Positions 1-7,065 of a stretch of DNA of 9,877 bases are shown one piece after another. The stretch lies in contig CALMIB010000388.1 of assembly GCA_937863945.1 (NCBI GenBank), positions 1 to 9,877 on the forward strand, in the 5' to 3' direction. Below the pieces are notes generated by a model. It was not told the origin of the DNA. It ran no database searches and worked only from the letters and a program-made list of their open reading frames with translations. A program made the position numbers and the translations under genes. Within the stretch, counting starts at the first letter, position 1. Each line of letters opens with the position of its first letter. This DNA comes from an uncultured Longilinea sp. Lineage in GTDB: Bacteria; Chloroflexota; Anaerolineae; Anaerolineales; Anaerolineaceae.

Positions 1-1251
1 ATCGGCCTGCATGTGGTCAAATGGCTGTGGAATTACATGAAATACCATCGGGGCGAGAAGCCGCAACAGGATATCACCCGCTGGATGGGCGACCTGTACC
101 TGGAAGCCAGCAAACGGCTGGAAGCCAACCCCGACCTGGAAGCCGAAGTGCGCGCGCTGTACGTGCGCTGGGATCAGCGTGACCCGGAAGTGGTGGCGCT
201 GTGGGAAGAAACCCGCCAGTGGTCGCTGGACGGCTTTAAAGCGCTGTACGAACTGCTGGACATCCGCTTTGACGTGTATTACTTCAACAGCATGGTCGAG
301 CAGGCCGGCAAGCTACTGGTGAACGACCTGATCGACCGCGGCATCGCTTCGGATGAACGCCCGGACGGCGCGGTGGTGGTCAAACTGGACGAACTGCTCG
401 GCCTGGACAAGGAAAAATTCCGTGTGTTGGTGGTGCTGCGTTCGGATGGCACTGCGCTGTACGCGACCGAAGACCTTGCCCTGGCTGCCCGCAAGTTCAG
501 CGATTACCCCGACCTGGCGAAATCGCTCTACGTGGTGGATGTGCGCCAGTCACTGCACTTCCAGCAAGTGTTCAAGACGCTGGAGATTGCCGGCTATCCC
601 TGGGCGGCGCGCTGCCAGCATATTCCCTATGAGTTGGTGACGCTGCCCGGCAACATGGCGATGGCCTCGCGGGAAGGCACCGTGGTGCTGCTGGAAGACC
701 TGGTGCGCGAGGCGACCGCGCGCGCGCTGGAAATCGTGCGCGGTAAGAACCCGGACCTGCCCGCTGAAAAGCAGCAGGAAATCGCACAGGCGGTGGCGCT
801 GGGCGCGATCCGCTATTCGATGATCTCGCGCGAGAACACCAAGGTGGTGACCTTCGACTGGGAAACCGCCCTGGATTTCGACGGGCAGGCCGCGCCGTAT
901 ATCCAGTATGCCTACGTGCGCGCCGGCAGCATCCTGCGCAAGTGGGGTGGGGATGTGCCCGCGTCCAGCTTGCCAGCCTACGAGCTTTCTCCGGCGGAAG
1001 TGCAGTTGGTCGAGTTGATCTCCCGGCTGCCGCGCGAGATTCAAACCGCTGCCGATGATTACCGGCCGATGGTTCTCTCGAACCTGGCCTATGAAATGGC
1101 CAAGGCCTTCAACGATTTTTACAATCAGTGCCCGGTCCTGCAGGCCGAGCCCGCCGTGCGCGATGGACGGCTGCGACTGGTGGCGGCCGCGCGACAGGCA
1201 ATTGGCAATGCTTTGAGTGTGTTGGGCGTCATCGCCCCCACGGCGATGTGA
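1..1251 (+). CDS. argS: Arginyl-tRNA synthetase, C-terminal part (5' end outside window)
   Basis: This class I synthetase charges tRNA-Arg with arginine in the cytoplasm. The frame is open from base 1, so the gene starts upstream; the GTG at 13 is internal. The first codons read IGLHVVKW, the stretch that normally follows the GDWGTQ motif, so the HIGH-type ATP site lies outside the window. Visible family marks are DGTALYATEDLA (about 442-477), a degenerate KMSKS loop reading MASREGT (from 661), as is usual in ArgRS, and YIQYAYVRAGSILRK (898-942), which opens the DALR anticodon-binding domain. The C-terminus, GVIAPTAM, matches the family's conserved ending (LGI-APERM type). About 416 codons are present, against a usual length near 560. 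The stop codon lies next to the first of three tandem hairpins. The identification is secure. Confidence 0.96.
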   Translation: MGLHVVKWLWNYMKYHRGEKPQQDITRWMGDLYLEASKRLEANPDLEAEVRALYVRWDQRDPEVVALWEETRQWSLDGFKALYELLDIRFDVYYFNSMVEQAGKLLVNDLIDRGIASDERPDGAVVVKLDELLGLDKEKFRVLVVLRSDGTALYATEDLALAARKFSDYPDLAKSLYVVDVRQSLHFQQVFKTLEIAGYPWAARCQHIPYELVTLPGNMAMASREGTVVLLEDLVREATARALEIVRGKNPDLPAEKQQEIAQAVALGAIRYSMISRENTKVVTFDWETALDFDGQAAPYIQYAYVRAGSILRKWGGDVPASSLPAYELSPAEVQLVELISRLPREIQTAADDYRPMVLSNLAYEMAKAFNDFYNQCPVLQAEPAVRDGRLRLVAAARQAIGNALSVLGVIAPTAM

Positions 1252-1315
1252 AAGGGCAGCACCGTCCCCCAGGCGGTGCGATAAGGGCACCATCGTCCCC
1301 TTGGCGATGCAACTT
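1224..1315 (+). repeat. Three tandem hairpin repeats spanning the argS stop and downstream gap
   Basis: Three units begin with GGG at 1224, 1254 and 1285 (periods of 30 and 31 nt). Each forms a hairpin with a 5-nt loop: stem 1230-1236 with 1242-1248, stem 1259-1266 with 1272-1279, and stem 1291-1297 with 1303-1309. The units share roughly 20-22 of 28 bases by hand count. Differences within the hairpins fall in the loop, change both sides of a pair (T-A to C-G), or convert C-G to U.G. Unit 1 is the real 3' end of argS. Unit 2 reads in the same phase as GSTVPQAVR-stop, and unit 3 as GTIVPLAMQ. This looks like tandem duplication of the gene's end, kept as structured RNA. No T-run follows, so it is not a standard intrinsic terminator. 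Confidence 0.75.
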
Positions 1316-1323
1316 CACCTTCT

Positions 1324-1330
1324 TAAGGAG
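1324..1330 (+). promoter_or_regulatory. Shine-Dalgarno of the cDPGS-like gene
   Basis: TAAGGAG lies 8 nt before the ATG at 1339 and fixes that start. I see no convincing sigma-70 promoter in the 87-bp gap, so the gene may be read through from argS. Confidence 0.8.
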
Positions 1331-1338
1331 ACTATTGT

Positions 1339-2658
1339 ATGACCCCGATTCGTACCTTGATCATGGGTGCCGCAGGCCGCGATTTCCACAACTTCAACGT
1401 GTATTTCCGCGATAACGCGGAGTATGAAGTGGTGGCGTTCACGGCCACTCAGATCCCCAATATCGAAGGCCGCCGCTATCCCGCCGAGCTGGCCGGCAAG
1501 CTCTACCCGCATGGCATTCCGATCTTCCCTGAATCCGACCTGGTCAAGCTGATCGCCGAGCACAAGGTTCAGCAGGTGATCTTTGCCTATTCGGATGTGC
1601 CGCACGAGTACGTGATGCACAAGGCTTCGCAGGTGATGGCCGCGGGCGCTGATTTCCGCCTGATGGGGTTGGAAACCACGCAGATCAAATCGACCAAACC
1701 GGTCGTCTCGGTGTGCGCCGTGCGCACCGGTTCGGGCAAGAGCCAGACCACCCGCCGCGTTTCGCTGATCCTGCGCGATATGGGCTACCGCGTGGCTGCC
1801 ATCCGCCACCCCATGCCTTACGGCGATCTGGTCAAGCAGCGCGTGCAGCGTTTTGCCACTTACGCCGACCTGGACAAGCACGAGTGCACCATCGAGGAGC
1901 GCGAGGAATACGAACCGCACCTGGATAACGGCGTGATCGTGTATGCCGGCGTCGATTACGAAGCCATCCTGCGCCAGGCTGAGCAGGAAGTTGACATCGT
2001 CCTGTGGGACGGCGGCAACAATGACTTCTCCTTCTACAAGGAAGACCTGGCGATCGTGGTTGCTGACCCGCACCGCCCGGGTCACGAAGTCCGCTATCAT
2101 CCCGGCGAGACCAATATCCGCCACGCGGATGTGTTTGTGATCAACAAAGTCGATACCGCATCCCCGGATGCAGTCATCGCCGTGCGCAACAACCTGAATG
2201 AACTCAACCCGAAGGCAGTTGTAATCGAAGCCGCTTCGCCGCTGTTCGTTGAGAACCCCGAAGCCATCCGCGGCAAGCGCGTGCTGGTCATCGAAGACGG
2301 CCCGACGCTGACCCACGGCGAAATGGCCTACGGCGCCGGTTGGGTGGCTGCCCGCCGCTTTGGCGCCGGCGAAATTGTCGACCCGCGCCCGTTCGCGGTC
2401 AAATCCATTGCCGCCACCTACCAGAAGTACCCCAAAACTGGCGCGATTCTGCCAGCGATGGGCTACGGCGACGAGCAGATGCGCGACCTGGAAGCGACCA
2501 TCGACCGCGCGGACGTGGATTTGGTCATCTCAGCCACGCCGATCGACCTGACCCGCGTCATCAAGGTCAACAAGCCCATGCAGCGCGTGCGTTATGAACT
2601 GCAGGAGATCGGCCAGCCCACGCTGGAAGAAATCCTTAAGGCCAAGTTCGGCAAGTAA
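1339..2658 (+). CDS. Cyclic 2,3-diphosphoglycerate synthase-like P-loop protein (predicted GTPase family, COG2403 type)
   Basis: This 439-residue protein resembles the family that includes archaeal cyclic 2,3-diphosphoglycerate synthase, which closes 2,3-diphosphoglycerate into a ring using ATP. Bacterial members are mostly annotated as predicted GTPases of unknown role. An N-terminal Rossmann-like region (about 1-115) opens with IMGAAGRDFHNFN. A P-loop, AVRTGSGKSQTTR, sits at about 127-139, followed by a WDGGNNDFSFY acidic motif at about 223-233, ADPHRPGHE at 242-250 and an NKVD at 269-272 that resembles the G4 box of GTPases. The C-terminal part (about 320-439) includes LPAMGYGDEQMRDLEATI. 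No membrane segment or signal peptide is seen. The ATG follows a good TAAGGAG. The gene stands alone between the argS hairpins and a strong terminator, so context gives little help on function. Family assignment is fairly sure; the reaction in this organism is not. Confidence 0.8.
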   Translation: MTPIRTLIMGAAGRDFHNFNVYFRDNAEYEVVAFTATQIPNIEGRRYPAELAGKLYPHGIPIFPESDLVKLIAEHKVQQVIFAYSDVPHEYVMHKASQVMAAGADFRLMGLETTQIKSTKPVVSVCAVRTGSGKSQTTRRVSLILRDMGYRVAAIRHPMPYGDLVKQRVQRFATYADLDKHECTIEEREEYEPHLDNGVIVYAGVDYEAILRQAEQEVDIVLWDGGNNDFSFYKEDLAIVVADPHRPGHEVRYHPGETNIRHADVFVINKVDTASPDAVIAVRNNLNELNPKAVVIEAASPLFVENPEAIRGKRVLVIEDGPTLTHGEMAYGAGWVAARRFGAGEIVDPRPFAVKSIAATYQKYPKTGAILPAMGYGDEQMRDLEATIDRADVDLVISATPIDLTRVIKVNKPMQRVRYELQEIGQPTLEEILKAKFGK

Positions 2659-2678
2659 ACACCGGTAAGACCAGTATC

Positions 2679-2717
2679 AAGAGGGACCGGCAGAAGATGG
2701 CCGGTCCTTCTTGTTCT
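2679..2717 (+). terminator. Rho-independent terminator after the cDPGS-like gene
   Basis: GGACCGGC (2684-2691) pairs perfectly with GCCGGTCC (2700-2707) around an 8-nt loop. The stem extends outward through 2679-2683 with 2708-2712, giving 13 pairs including one G.T. A T-rich tail, TTCTTGTTCT, follows (2708-2717). Confidence 0.85.
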
Positions 2718-2725
2718 GATATAAT
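2717..2725 (+). promoter_or_regulatory. Extended -10 promoter for obgE (TGATATAAT)
   Basis: TATAAT at 2720-2725 is a perfect -10 box, and the TG one base upstream makes it an extended -10. A -35 box would fall inside the terminator stem and no good match is seen, which is common for extended -10 promoters. Transcription would start near 2732 and give a leader of about 70 nt before obgE. It probably serves obgE, nadD and the transporter gene. Confidence 0.7.
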
Positions 2726-2801
2726 TCCGTTGGTGCGAAAAAATTGTTCTCCCGGGTGGGCGCAGGCGATACAAACAAGATGAAATGGAAGCAGGTAAGC
2801 G

Positions 2802-4064
2802 ATGTTTATTGATCAGGCAAAAATTTTCGTGCGCTCAGGCAAGGGCGGAGATGGTTTTGTGCATTTTCACCGCGAAAAGTTCGTGCCGCGCGGCGGGCCG
2901 GACGGCGGCGACGGCGGACACGGCGGGGATGTGATCCTTGAAGTGACCCATTCGCTCAACACGCTGGCCACCTTCCGGCATCAATCGCGTTTCACTGCGC
3001 AGGACGGCGCCAAGGGCGGCATCAACAACATGACCGGTAAATCGGCCGACGATCTGGTCATCAAAGTTCCGGCCGGCACGCTGGTGTATAACGACGACAC
3101 CGGCGAGCTGGTCGGCGACCTGGTGGAAAAAGGCCAGCGGCTAACGGTCGCAAAGGGCGGGCGCGGCGGACGCGGCAATCAGCACTTTGCCACGCCGCGC
3201 AACCAGGTTCCGCACATGGCCGAGCGCGGCGAACCGGCCCAGGAATTCAACCTGCGGCTGGAATTGAAGTTGATCGCCGACGTGGGCCTGGTGGGCGTAC
3301 CGAACGCCGGCAAATCCAGTCTGCTGGCCGCGGTGACCAACGCCAACCCAAAAATCGCGGATTATCCGTTCACAACGCTGGAGCCCAACCTGGGTGTGGT
3401 GGAGATGGATGGCGAGACGACCATGGTGCTGGCCGACATTCCCGGCCTGATCGAAGGCGCGCACATGGGCGTTGGACTGGGCTTTGCCTTCCTGCGGCAC
3501 GTGCAGCGCACGCGCGTGTTGATTCACCTGTTGGACGGGCTGTCGGAAGATCCGCTGGCGGACTATTCGCAGACCAACAGCGAAATGGCGCTGTTTGACC
3601 CCAACCTGGGTAAGAAAGCGCAGATCGTTGCCTTCAATAAAATGGATCTGCCGGACGTGCAGGAACGCTGGCCGGCAATTAAACAGGCGCTGGAAGCGCG
3701 CGGCGCGGAGGTGATGCCCATTTCGGCGGCGACGCACGATAATTTGATGCCGCTGCTCTGGAAGGCGCACGAATTGCTGCAAAACGCGCCCGAGCCGGAA
3801 GTGGAACAGGCGCTGCCGGTGTATAAGCCGGAAGACGACCCGCGCGACTTCACCATCGAACAAATCCCTGAGGGCTGGCGGCTGCACGGTGCGGCGATCG
3901 AGCGCGCGGCGGCGATGACCTACTGGGAGCTGGAGAGTTCGGTGCGGCGCTTCCAACGGCTGATGGAGAACCTGGGCGTGGAAACCGCGCTGCGCAAGGC
4001 CGGCATCCAGGAAGGCGACACCGTCTTCATCGGCGAAGATTACGAGCTGGAGTGGGAAGACTGA
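2802..4064 (+). CDS. obgE: Obg family GTPase (CgtA/ObgE)
   Basis: Obg is an essential GTPase that acts in late assembly of the large ribosomal subunit and in nutrient and stress control. All three domains are present in its 420 residues. The glycine-rich Obg fold (about 1-157) carries GKGGDG, GGPDGGDGGHGGDV and KGGRGGRGNQHF. The G domain has G1 GVPNAGKS (165-172), switch I TT (191-192), G3 DIPGLIEGA (212-220), G4 NKMD (279-282) and G5 SAA (about 308-310). The OCT domain covers about 345-417 and includes the typical FTIEQIPEGWRLHG; it ends in an acidic tail, EDYELEWED. The ATG at 2802 encodes the family's usual MFIDQAKIFV start; the ribosome site upstream (AGGTAAG) is weak. The gene lies 17 bp before nadD, a common bacterial order (obg then nadD). 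Confidence 0.98.
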   Translation: MFIDQAKIFVRSGKGGDGFVHFHREKFVPRGGPDGGDGGHGGDVILEVTHSLNTLATFRHQSRFTAQDGAKGGINNMTGKSADDLVIKVPAGTLVYNDDTGELVGDLVEKGQRLTVAKGGRGGRGNQHFATPRNQVPHMAERGEPAQEFNLRLELKLIADVGLVGVPNAGKSSLLAAVTNANPKIADYPFTTLEPNLGVVEMDGETTMVLADIPGLIEGAHMGVGLGFAFLRHVQRTRVLIHLLDGLSEDPLADYSQTNSEMALFDPNLGKKAQIVAFNKMDLPDVQERWPAIKQALEARGAEVMPISAATHDNLMPLLWKAHELLQNAPEPEVEQALPVYKPEDDPRDFTIEQIPEGWRLHGAAIERAAAMTYWELESSVRRFQRLMENLGVETALRKAGIQEGDTVFIGEDYELEWED

Positions 4065-4081
4065 TCCGGCGGTTGTGATTT

Positions 4082-4687
4082 ATGCGTATAGGCGTATTCG
4101 GCGGCACGTTCGACCCTCCCCATATCGGCCACCAGATCCTGGCTGCCGATGCCGCCGCGCAATTGGCGTTGGACCGCGTACTGTGGGTGCTGACGCCCAC
4201 GCCGCCGCACAAGTTGGGGAGCAGCATTAGCGCCGACCGCACGCGCCTGCGGCTGGTTCGCGCGGCAGCGGCGGACAATCCGCTGTTTGAGGTCTCGACC
4301 GTTGAGTTCGAACGTCCCGGACCGCATTTCGCCGCCGACACGCTGGCGGCGTTGGCGCTGCGCTACCCTCAGGCTGAGCTGTTTTACCTGATGGGCGGCG
4401 ATTCGCTGCGCGACTTGCCCACCTGGCACGAACCGGCGCTTTTTCTGCAGCGCTGCGCGGGTGTGGGGGTGATGCGCCGCCCGGAGGCCGCGGTTGACAT
4501 GCGCCGCCTGGAAGAGGTGCTGCCCGGAATCACCGCCAAGGTGCAATTTTTCGATACCCCGCTGGTGGACATCTCCGCCAGCGATATCCGGGCGCGCGCC
4601 GCAGCCGGGCAGCCTTACCGCTATCTGGTGCCTCCGGCGGTGTTTCGCTGGATGGAACGACTGCAACTTTACCGCTCACTTTCTTGA
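4082..4687 (+). CDS. nadD: Nicotinate-nucleotide adenylyltransferase (NadD)
   Basis: NadD joins ATP and nicotinate mononucleotide to form deamido-NAD in NAD biosynthesis. The 201-residue length is normal. The nucleotidyltransferase signature GGTFDPPHIGH is at 7-17, TPTPPHK at about 38-44 is the usual substrate loop, GGDSL with the following DLPTWH lies at 105-116, and ISASDIR at 164-170 is this protein's version of the ISSTxIR motif, followed by YLVPPAV (181-187). The ATG comes 17 bp after the obgE stop with no clear Shine-Dalgarno, so translation may depend on coupling to obgE. The next gene starts 6 bp after its stop. Confidence 0.97.
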   Translation: MRIGVFGGTFDPPHIGHQILAADAAAQLALDRVLWVLTPTPPHKLGSSISADRTRLRLVRAAAADNPLFEVSTVEFERPGPHFAADTLAALALRYPQAELFYLMGGDSLRDLPTWHEPALFLQRCAGVGVMRRPEAAVDMRRLEEVLPGITAKVQFFDTPLVDISASDIRARAAAGQPYRYLVPPAVFRWMERLQLYRSLS

Positions 4688-4693
4688 GGTTTC

Positions 4694-5893
4694 ATGTCCC
4701 TGTTCCGCGATAAAAATTTCGTCACGGCCGCGTTGGGCCACATGATGGTGGATTCATTGAATGGCACGCGCGCCATCATTCTCACGTTTCTGAGTATCCC
4801 GCTGGGGCTGACCAATACCCTGCTCGGGTTATACACCACACTATACGTGGTTGCCGGGGCGCTTGCCCAGCCGGTGTTCGGCTACCTGGCGGACCGGGTC
4901 GGCTTGCGCAGGGTGGTCGCGGGCGGCATCCTCTGGATGGCGGCATTTTTCACCCTGGGCGTGATGGTGCAAGGCCGGATCGCTTTACTGTTCCTGGTGT
5001 TTGCCAGCATGGGATCCGGTGCGTTTCACGCCGCCGGGACCGCTCAGGCGACTATGGCCGGACGGAACACGTTGGACGGCCGGGAAACGTTATCCGCCTC
5101 CCTGTTCTTTGTCTTCGGGCAAACCGGCTATTTCATGGGCCCGATCATCGGCGGGATGCTGCTTAACCGCTGGGAGCCGGTCAGCCTGGCCAGCATGGCG
5201 CTGGTCGCAGCGATTACCGGGTTGTGGGCCACCTTCTACCGCAGCCCGGCTGTTGCGGTTGCGCCGCCGGCCGTCGGCGTGAAAATACCTGTCTCGTCTT
5301 ATCCGTGGTTTTTTATTCTGTCCCTGGCGTTGACGGCGGGCTTTCAGTCCTGGACTCAACAAAACGTCACCACATTCCTGCCGAAATACCTGTTCGAGTT
5401 GGGCCAATCGCCTGCGCAATACGGCCTGCTGTCGGCTTTGTTTATGGCGGGCTCGGCGCTTGGAAATTTGCTGGGCGGCAGTCTGGCGGACCGCTACGGC
5501 CGCTGGAAGGTGATCTTCATCGCCCTGGCCAGCGGAGCGATTCCGCTCTTCATCCTGGCCAACCTGGGCAACAGCGCCTGGCTGTTTCTCTTCATCCTGT
5601 TGGCCGGCCTGGGAAACGGATCGGCGTACAGCGCCGTGGTGGTGATCGCGCAGCGGCTGATGCCCGGCGGCATTGCCCTGGCATCCGGACTGGCGCTGGC
5701 TTTTATTTTCTCCAGCGGTTCGTTGGGCGCCCTGGTGAGCGGCAGCATTGCCGACCAGATCGGCATCGCGCCGATTTTCACCCTGAGCGCGATGATTTCA
5801 TTGGCCGGCGGCTTGCTGGCCCTGGGGTTGCGTGAAAAGAAACCTGCGCCGCGCCCCGCTGCCAAAGCCGAATTCGCCTCTTCTCACGATTGA
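4694..5893 (+). CDS. MFS transporter, Fsr (fosmidomycin resistance)-like
   Basis: A 399-residue inner-membrane protein with about 12 hydrophobic segments in two halves, the layout of a proton-driven major facilitator superfamily exporter. The first half has the N-terminal LGHMMVDSLNG stretch and motif A as GYLADRVGLRR (63-73); the second half repeats it as GGSLADRYGRWK (261-272), with a weaker GSIADQIGI near 350. GAFHAAGTAQA (109-119) resembles the AxFHPxG segment of the Fsr subgroup, which is why I prefer Fsr-like over a generic MFS call. The substrate cannot be read from sequence. The C-terminal 20 residues are a charged tail. The ATG lies 4 nt after GAGG (4686-4689), which overlaps the nadD stop, so the gene is probably translated from the obgE-nadD transcript. 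Confidence 0.85.
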   Translation: MSLFRDKNFVTAALGHMMVDSLNGTRAIILTFLSIPLGLTNTLLGLYTTLYVVAGALAQPVFGYLADRVGLRRVVAGGILWMAAFFTLGVMVQGRIALLFLVFASMGSGAFHAAGTAQATMAGRNTLDGRETLSASLFFVFGQTGYFMGPIIGGMLLNRWEPVSLASMALVAAITGLWATFYRSPAVAVAPPAVGVKIPVSSYPWFFILSLALTAGFQSWTQQNVTTFLPKYLFELGQSPAQYGLLSALFMAGSALGNLLGGSLADRYGRWKVIFIALASGAIPLFILANLGNSAWLFLFILLAGLGNGSAYSAVVVIAQRLMPGGIALASGLALAFIFSSGSLGALVSGSIADQIGIAPIFTLSAMISLAGGLLALGLREKKPAPRPAAKAEFASSHD

Positions 5894-5909
5894 GCTCCCG
5901 GGACTACTT

Positions 5910-5987
5910 TCAGATCACAAATTGCAGCCAGGGCGTGTTGATCACCAGCGAGATGATCGTGATCAGCGCCTTGCCTGTTTGTACTCC
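5910..5987 (-). pseudogene. Possible remnant of a membrane-protein C-terminus
   Basis: On the minus strand this stretch is open for 25 codons and ends in TGA (5910-5912). Its last residues read ALITIISLVINTPWLQFVI, which look like a real transmembrane C-terminus rather than random translation. An in-frame TAG sits immediately upstream (5988-5990), there is no start codon in frame, and the next 190 bp towards larger coordinates show no continuation that I can follow. It could be the eroded tail of a lost gene or chance. I cannot assign a family. Confidence 0.25.
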
Positions 5988-6108
5988 CTAAACCTAAGGT
6001 AAACGCGCCGAAATCGGGCGATGCCAGGGATTTTGTTGCAATATTACGGGCTGCATTCCTGGATGAACGGCGAATACTTGAGTGCCCGGATTCGCGCGTG
6101 CATGTCCT

Positions 6109-6155
6109 GGTAACAACAAACCTGAAGGGGGGAAATCCTTCAGGTTCGTTGTACC
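6109..6155 (-). terminator. Long hairpin terminator of the sigma-factor operon
   Basis: AACCTGAAGG (6119-6128) pairs with CCTTCAGGTT (6137-6146) around an 8-nt loop. After one A.C mismatch, pairing continues with ACAAC/GTTGT and then, past a bulged base, GGT/ACC, for about 18 pairs in all. On the minus strand the core is followed by TTTGTTGTT, which fits termination of the operon ending at 6177. On the plus strand no T-run follows, though it may also stop read-through from the transporter gene. Confidence 0.7.
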
Positions 6156-6176
6156 AATATCCACCGGGGGCAGGGG

Positions 6177-7040
6177 TTACCGGACGCGCAGTTCCAGATT
6201 GCCCAGGCCCATGTCGATCTTAATGTTGATCAGCGGACCGCTGCCGCTGCGTTCATACACGTCGCCGTTGGTCGTCCATGTGCCGCCGACCGAGACGTTG
6301 CTCAACCCACCGCCAATCTCCACGCGCACGCGCGCGTTCTCGGGCACGTTGATGCGCACATTGCTGATGCCGGCTGACAGGTGCACGGATAAATCCTGTT
6401 GAAGGTCGCCGGAAAAATCCAGCGTGTAGGAGCCCGCGCCGCCCTCAAAGAGGATTTCGGTCGCGTTGGCGTTGCCCAGTCCTTCCAGGTCCACCTGCGA
6501 AGCGCCGGTCTTGTAGGTCAATTGCTCCATGCGCGCCGGGTTGAGCGAGTCGAACTTCACCGTCGCCCGGCTGGCGCCGTCGGAGACGCGCAGGTTGGTG
6601 ATGGGAATGCCGGATAAATCGAGCGTGCCCTGGTACGCACCGGCCTGAATTTGCAGGTCGATGGGCGTGTTGCCCAGGCGCAGGTTCCATTCGTTGATCA
6701 CGTTGCGGTCGGGGATGTCGATGCTGCCTTCGCTGCCCTGGATGATTTCGACGCGGCTGCCGTCGGTTGTGACGACCGGTTGCCACTTTTCCACGTTGTA
6801 GCGGACGCTTCCATCCACCAGCCCGGTTCCGCCGCCGGTGATTTCAAGCTTGCCGGAGCCCATCTCGATGCTCAGCTCGGTGGTCTGTCCGCTGACGGGA
6901 ACGTCGGCGGCAATGTCCATCGTGCGCGTCGTGGTGGTATCCACAGTATCGGGCAGGTTGAACGTGATGGAACAGGCCAGCGAGGGCAGCGCCAGCACCG
7001 CGATTGCCAGCAGGATGGTCAGGAAAAAGCGGGATTTCAT
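6177..7040 (-). CDS. Toast-rack (DUF2154/LiaF-like) envelope lipoprotein, hypothetical
   Basis: A 287-residue exported protein, last gene of the sigma-factor operon. An N-terminal signal peptide (hydrophobic 4-20) ends in SLAC, with Cys23 as the likely lipidation site; the lipobox is imperfect, so plain secretion is possible. The rest is almost entirely beta-strand with a repeating pattern of short strands and Gly/Asn turns (for example LSIEMGSGKLEITGG at 56-70 and SAGISNVRINVPENARVRV at 222-240), matching the toast-rack folds (DUF2154, DUF4097) of LiaF and related cell-wall stress proteins. In those families the role is in envelope stress sensing or response. No catalytic motif is visible. 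The ATG at 7040 is preceded 6 nt away by GGAGGAG (7047-7053). Gene order suggests it acts with the bactofilin-like protein just upstream. Confidence 0.75.
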   Translation of the reverse strand: MKSRFFLTILLAIAVLALPSLACSITFNLPDTVDTTTTRTMDIAADVPVSGQTTELSIEMGSGKLEITGGGTGLVDGSVRYNVEKWQPVVTTDGSRVEIIQGSEGSIDIPDRNVINEWNLRLGNTPIDLQIQAGAYQGTLDLSGIPITNLRVSDGASRATVKFDSLNPARMEQLTYKTGASQVDLEGLGNANATEILFEGGAGSYTLDFSGDLQQDLSVHLSAGISNVRINVPENARVRVEIGGGLSNVSVGGTWTTNGDVYERSGSGPLINIKIDMGLGNLELRVR

Positions 7041-7046
7041 CTTTTT

Positions 7047-7053
7047 CTCCTCC
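7047..7053 (-). promoter_or_regulatory. Strong Shine-Dalgarno of the toast-rack lipoprotein gene
   Basis: GGAGGAG on the minus strand, 6 nt before the ATG, inside the 25-bp gap after the bactofilin-like gene. It is stronger than the sites of the upstream genes, which suggests high expression of this protein relative to the sigma factor. Confidence 0.8.
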
Positions 7054-7065
7054 GCGGGTCAGGTA

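Noticed and set aside
550..1293. Long minus-strand open frame opposite argS
   Set aside because: The plus strand encodes clear ArgRS motifs throughout; the antisense product has a His/Arg/Gln-rich shadow composition.
1254..1310. The hairpin repeats as a CRISPR array or simple terminator
   Set aside because: There are no spacers between identical repeats, the units diverge, and no T-run follows the last hairpin.
1315..2316. Minus-strand 333-codon open frame opposite the cDPGS-like gene
   Set aside because: Antisense to a conserved P-loop protein, with no recognisable motif or ribosome site.
3141..3956. Minus-strand open frame opposite obgE
   Set aside because: Shadow of Obg GTPase codons; no independent support.
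5957..6176. Plus-strand open stretch between the transporter gene and the minus operon
   Set aside because: It stays open for some distance but has no start codon in frame, runs through the terminator hairpin and resembles no family I know.
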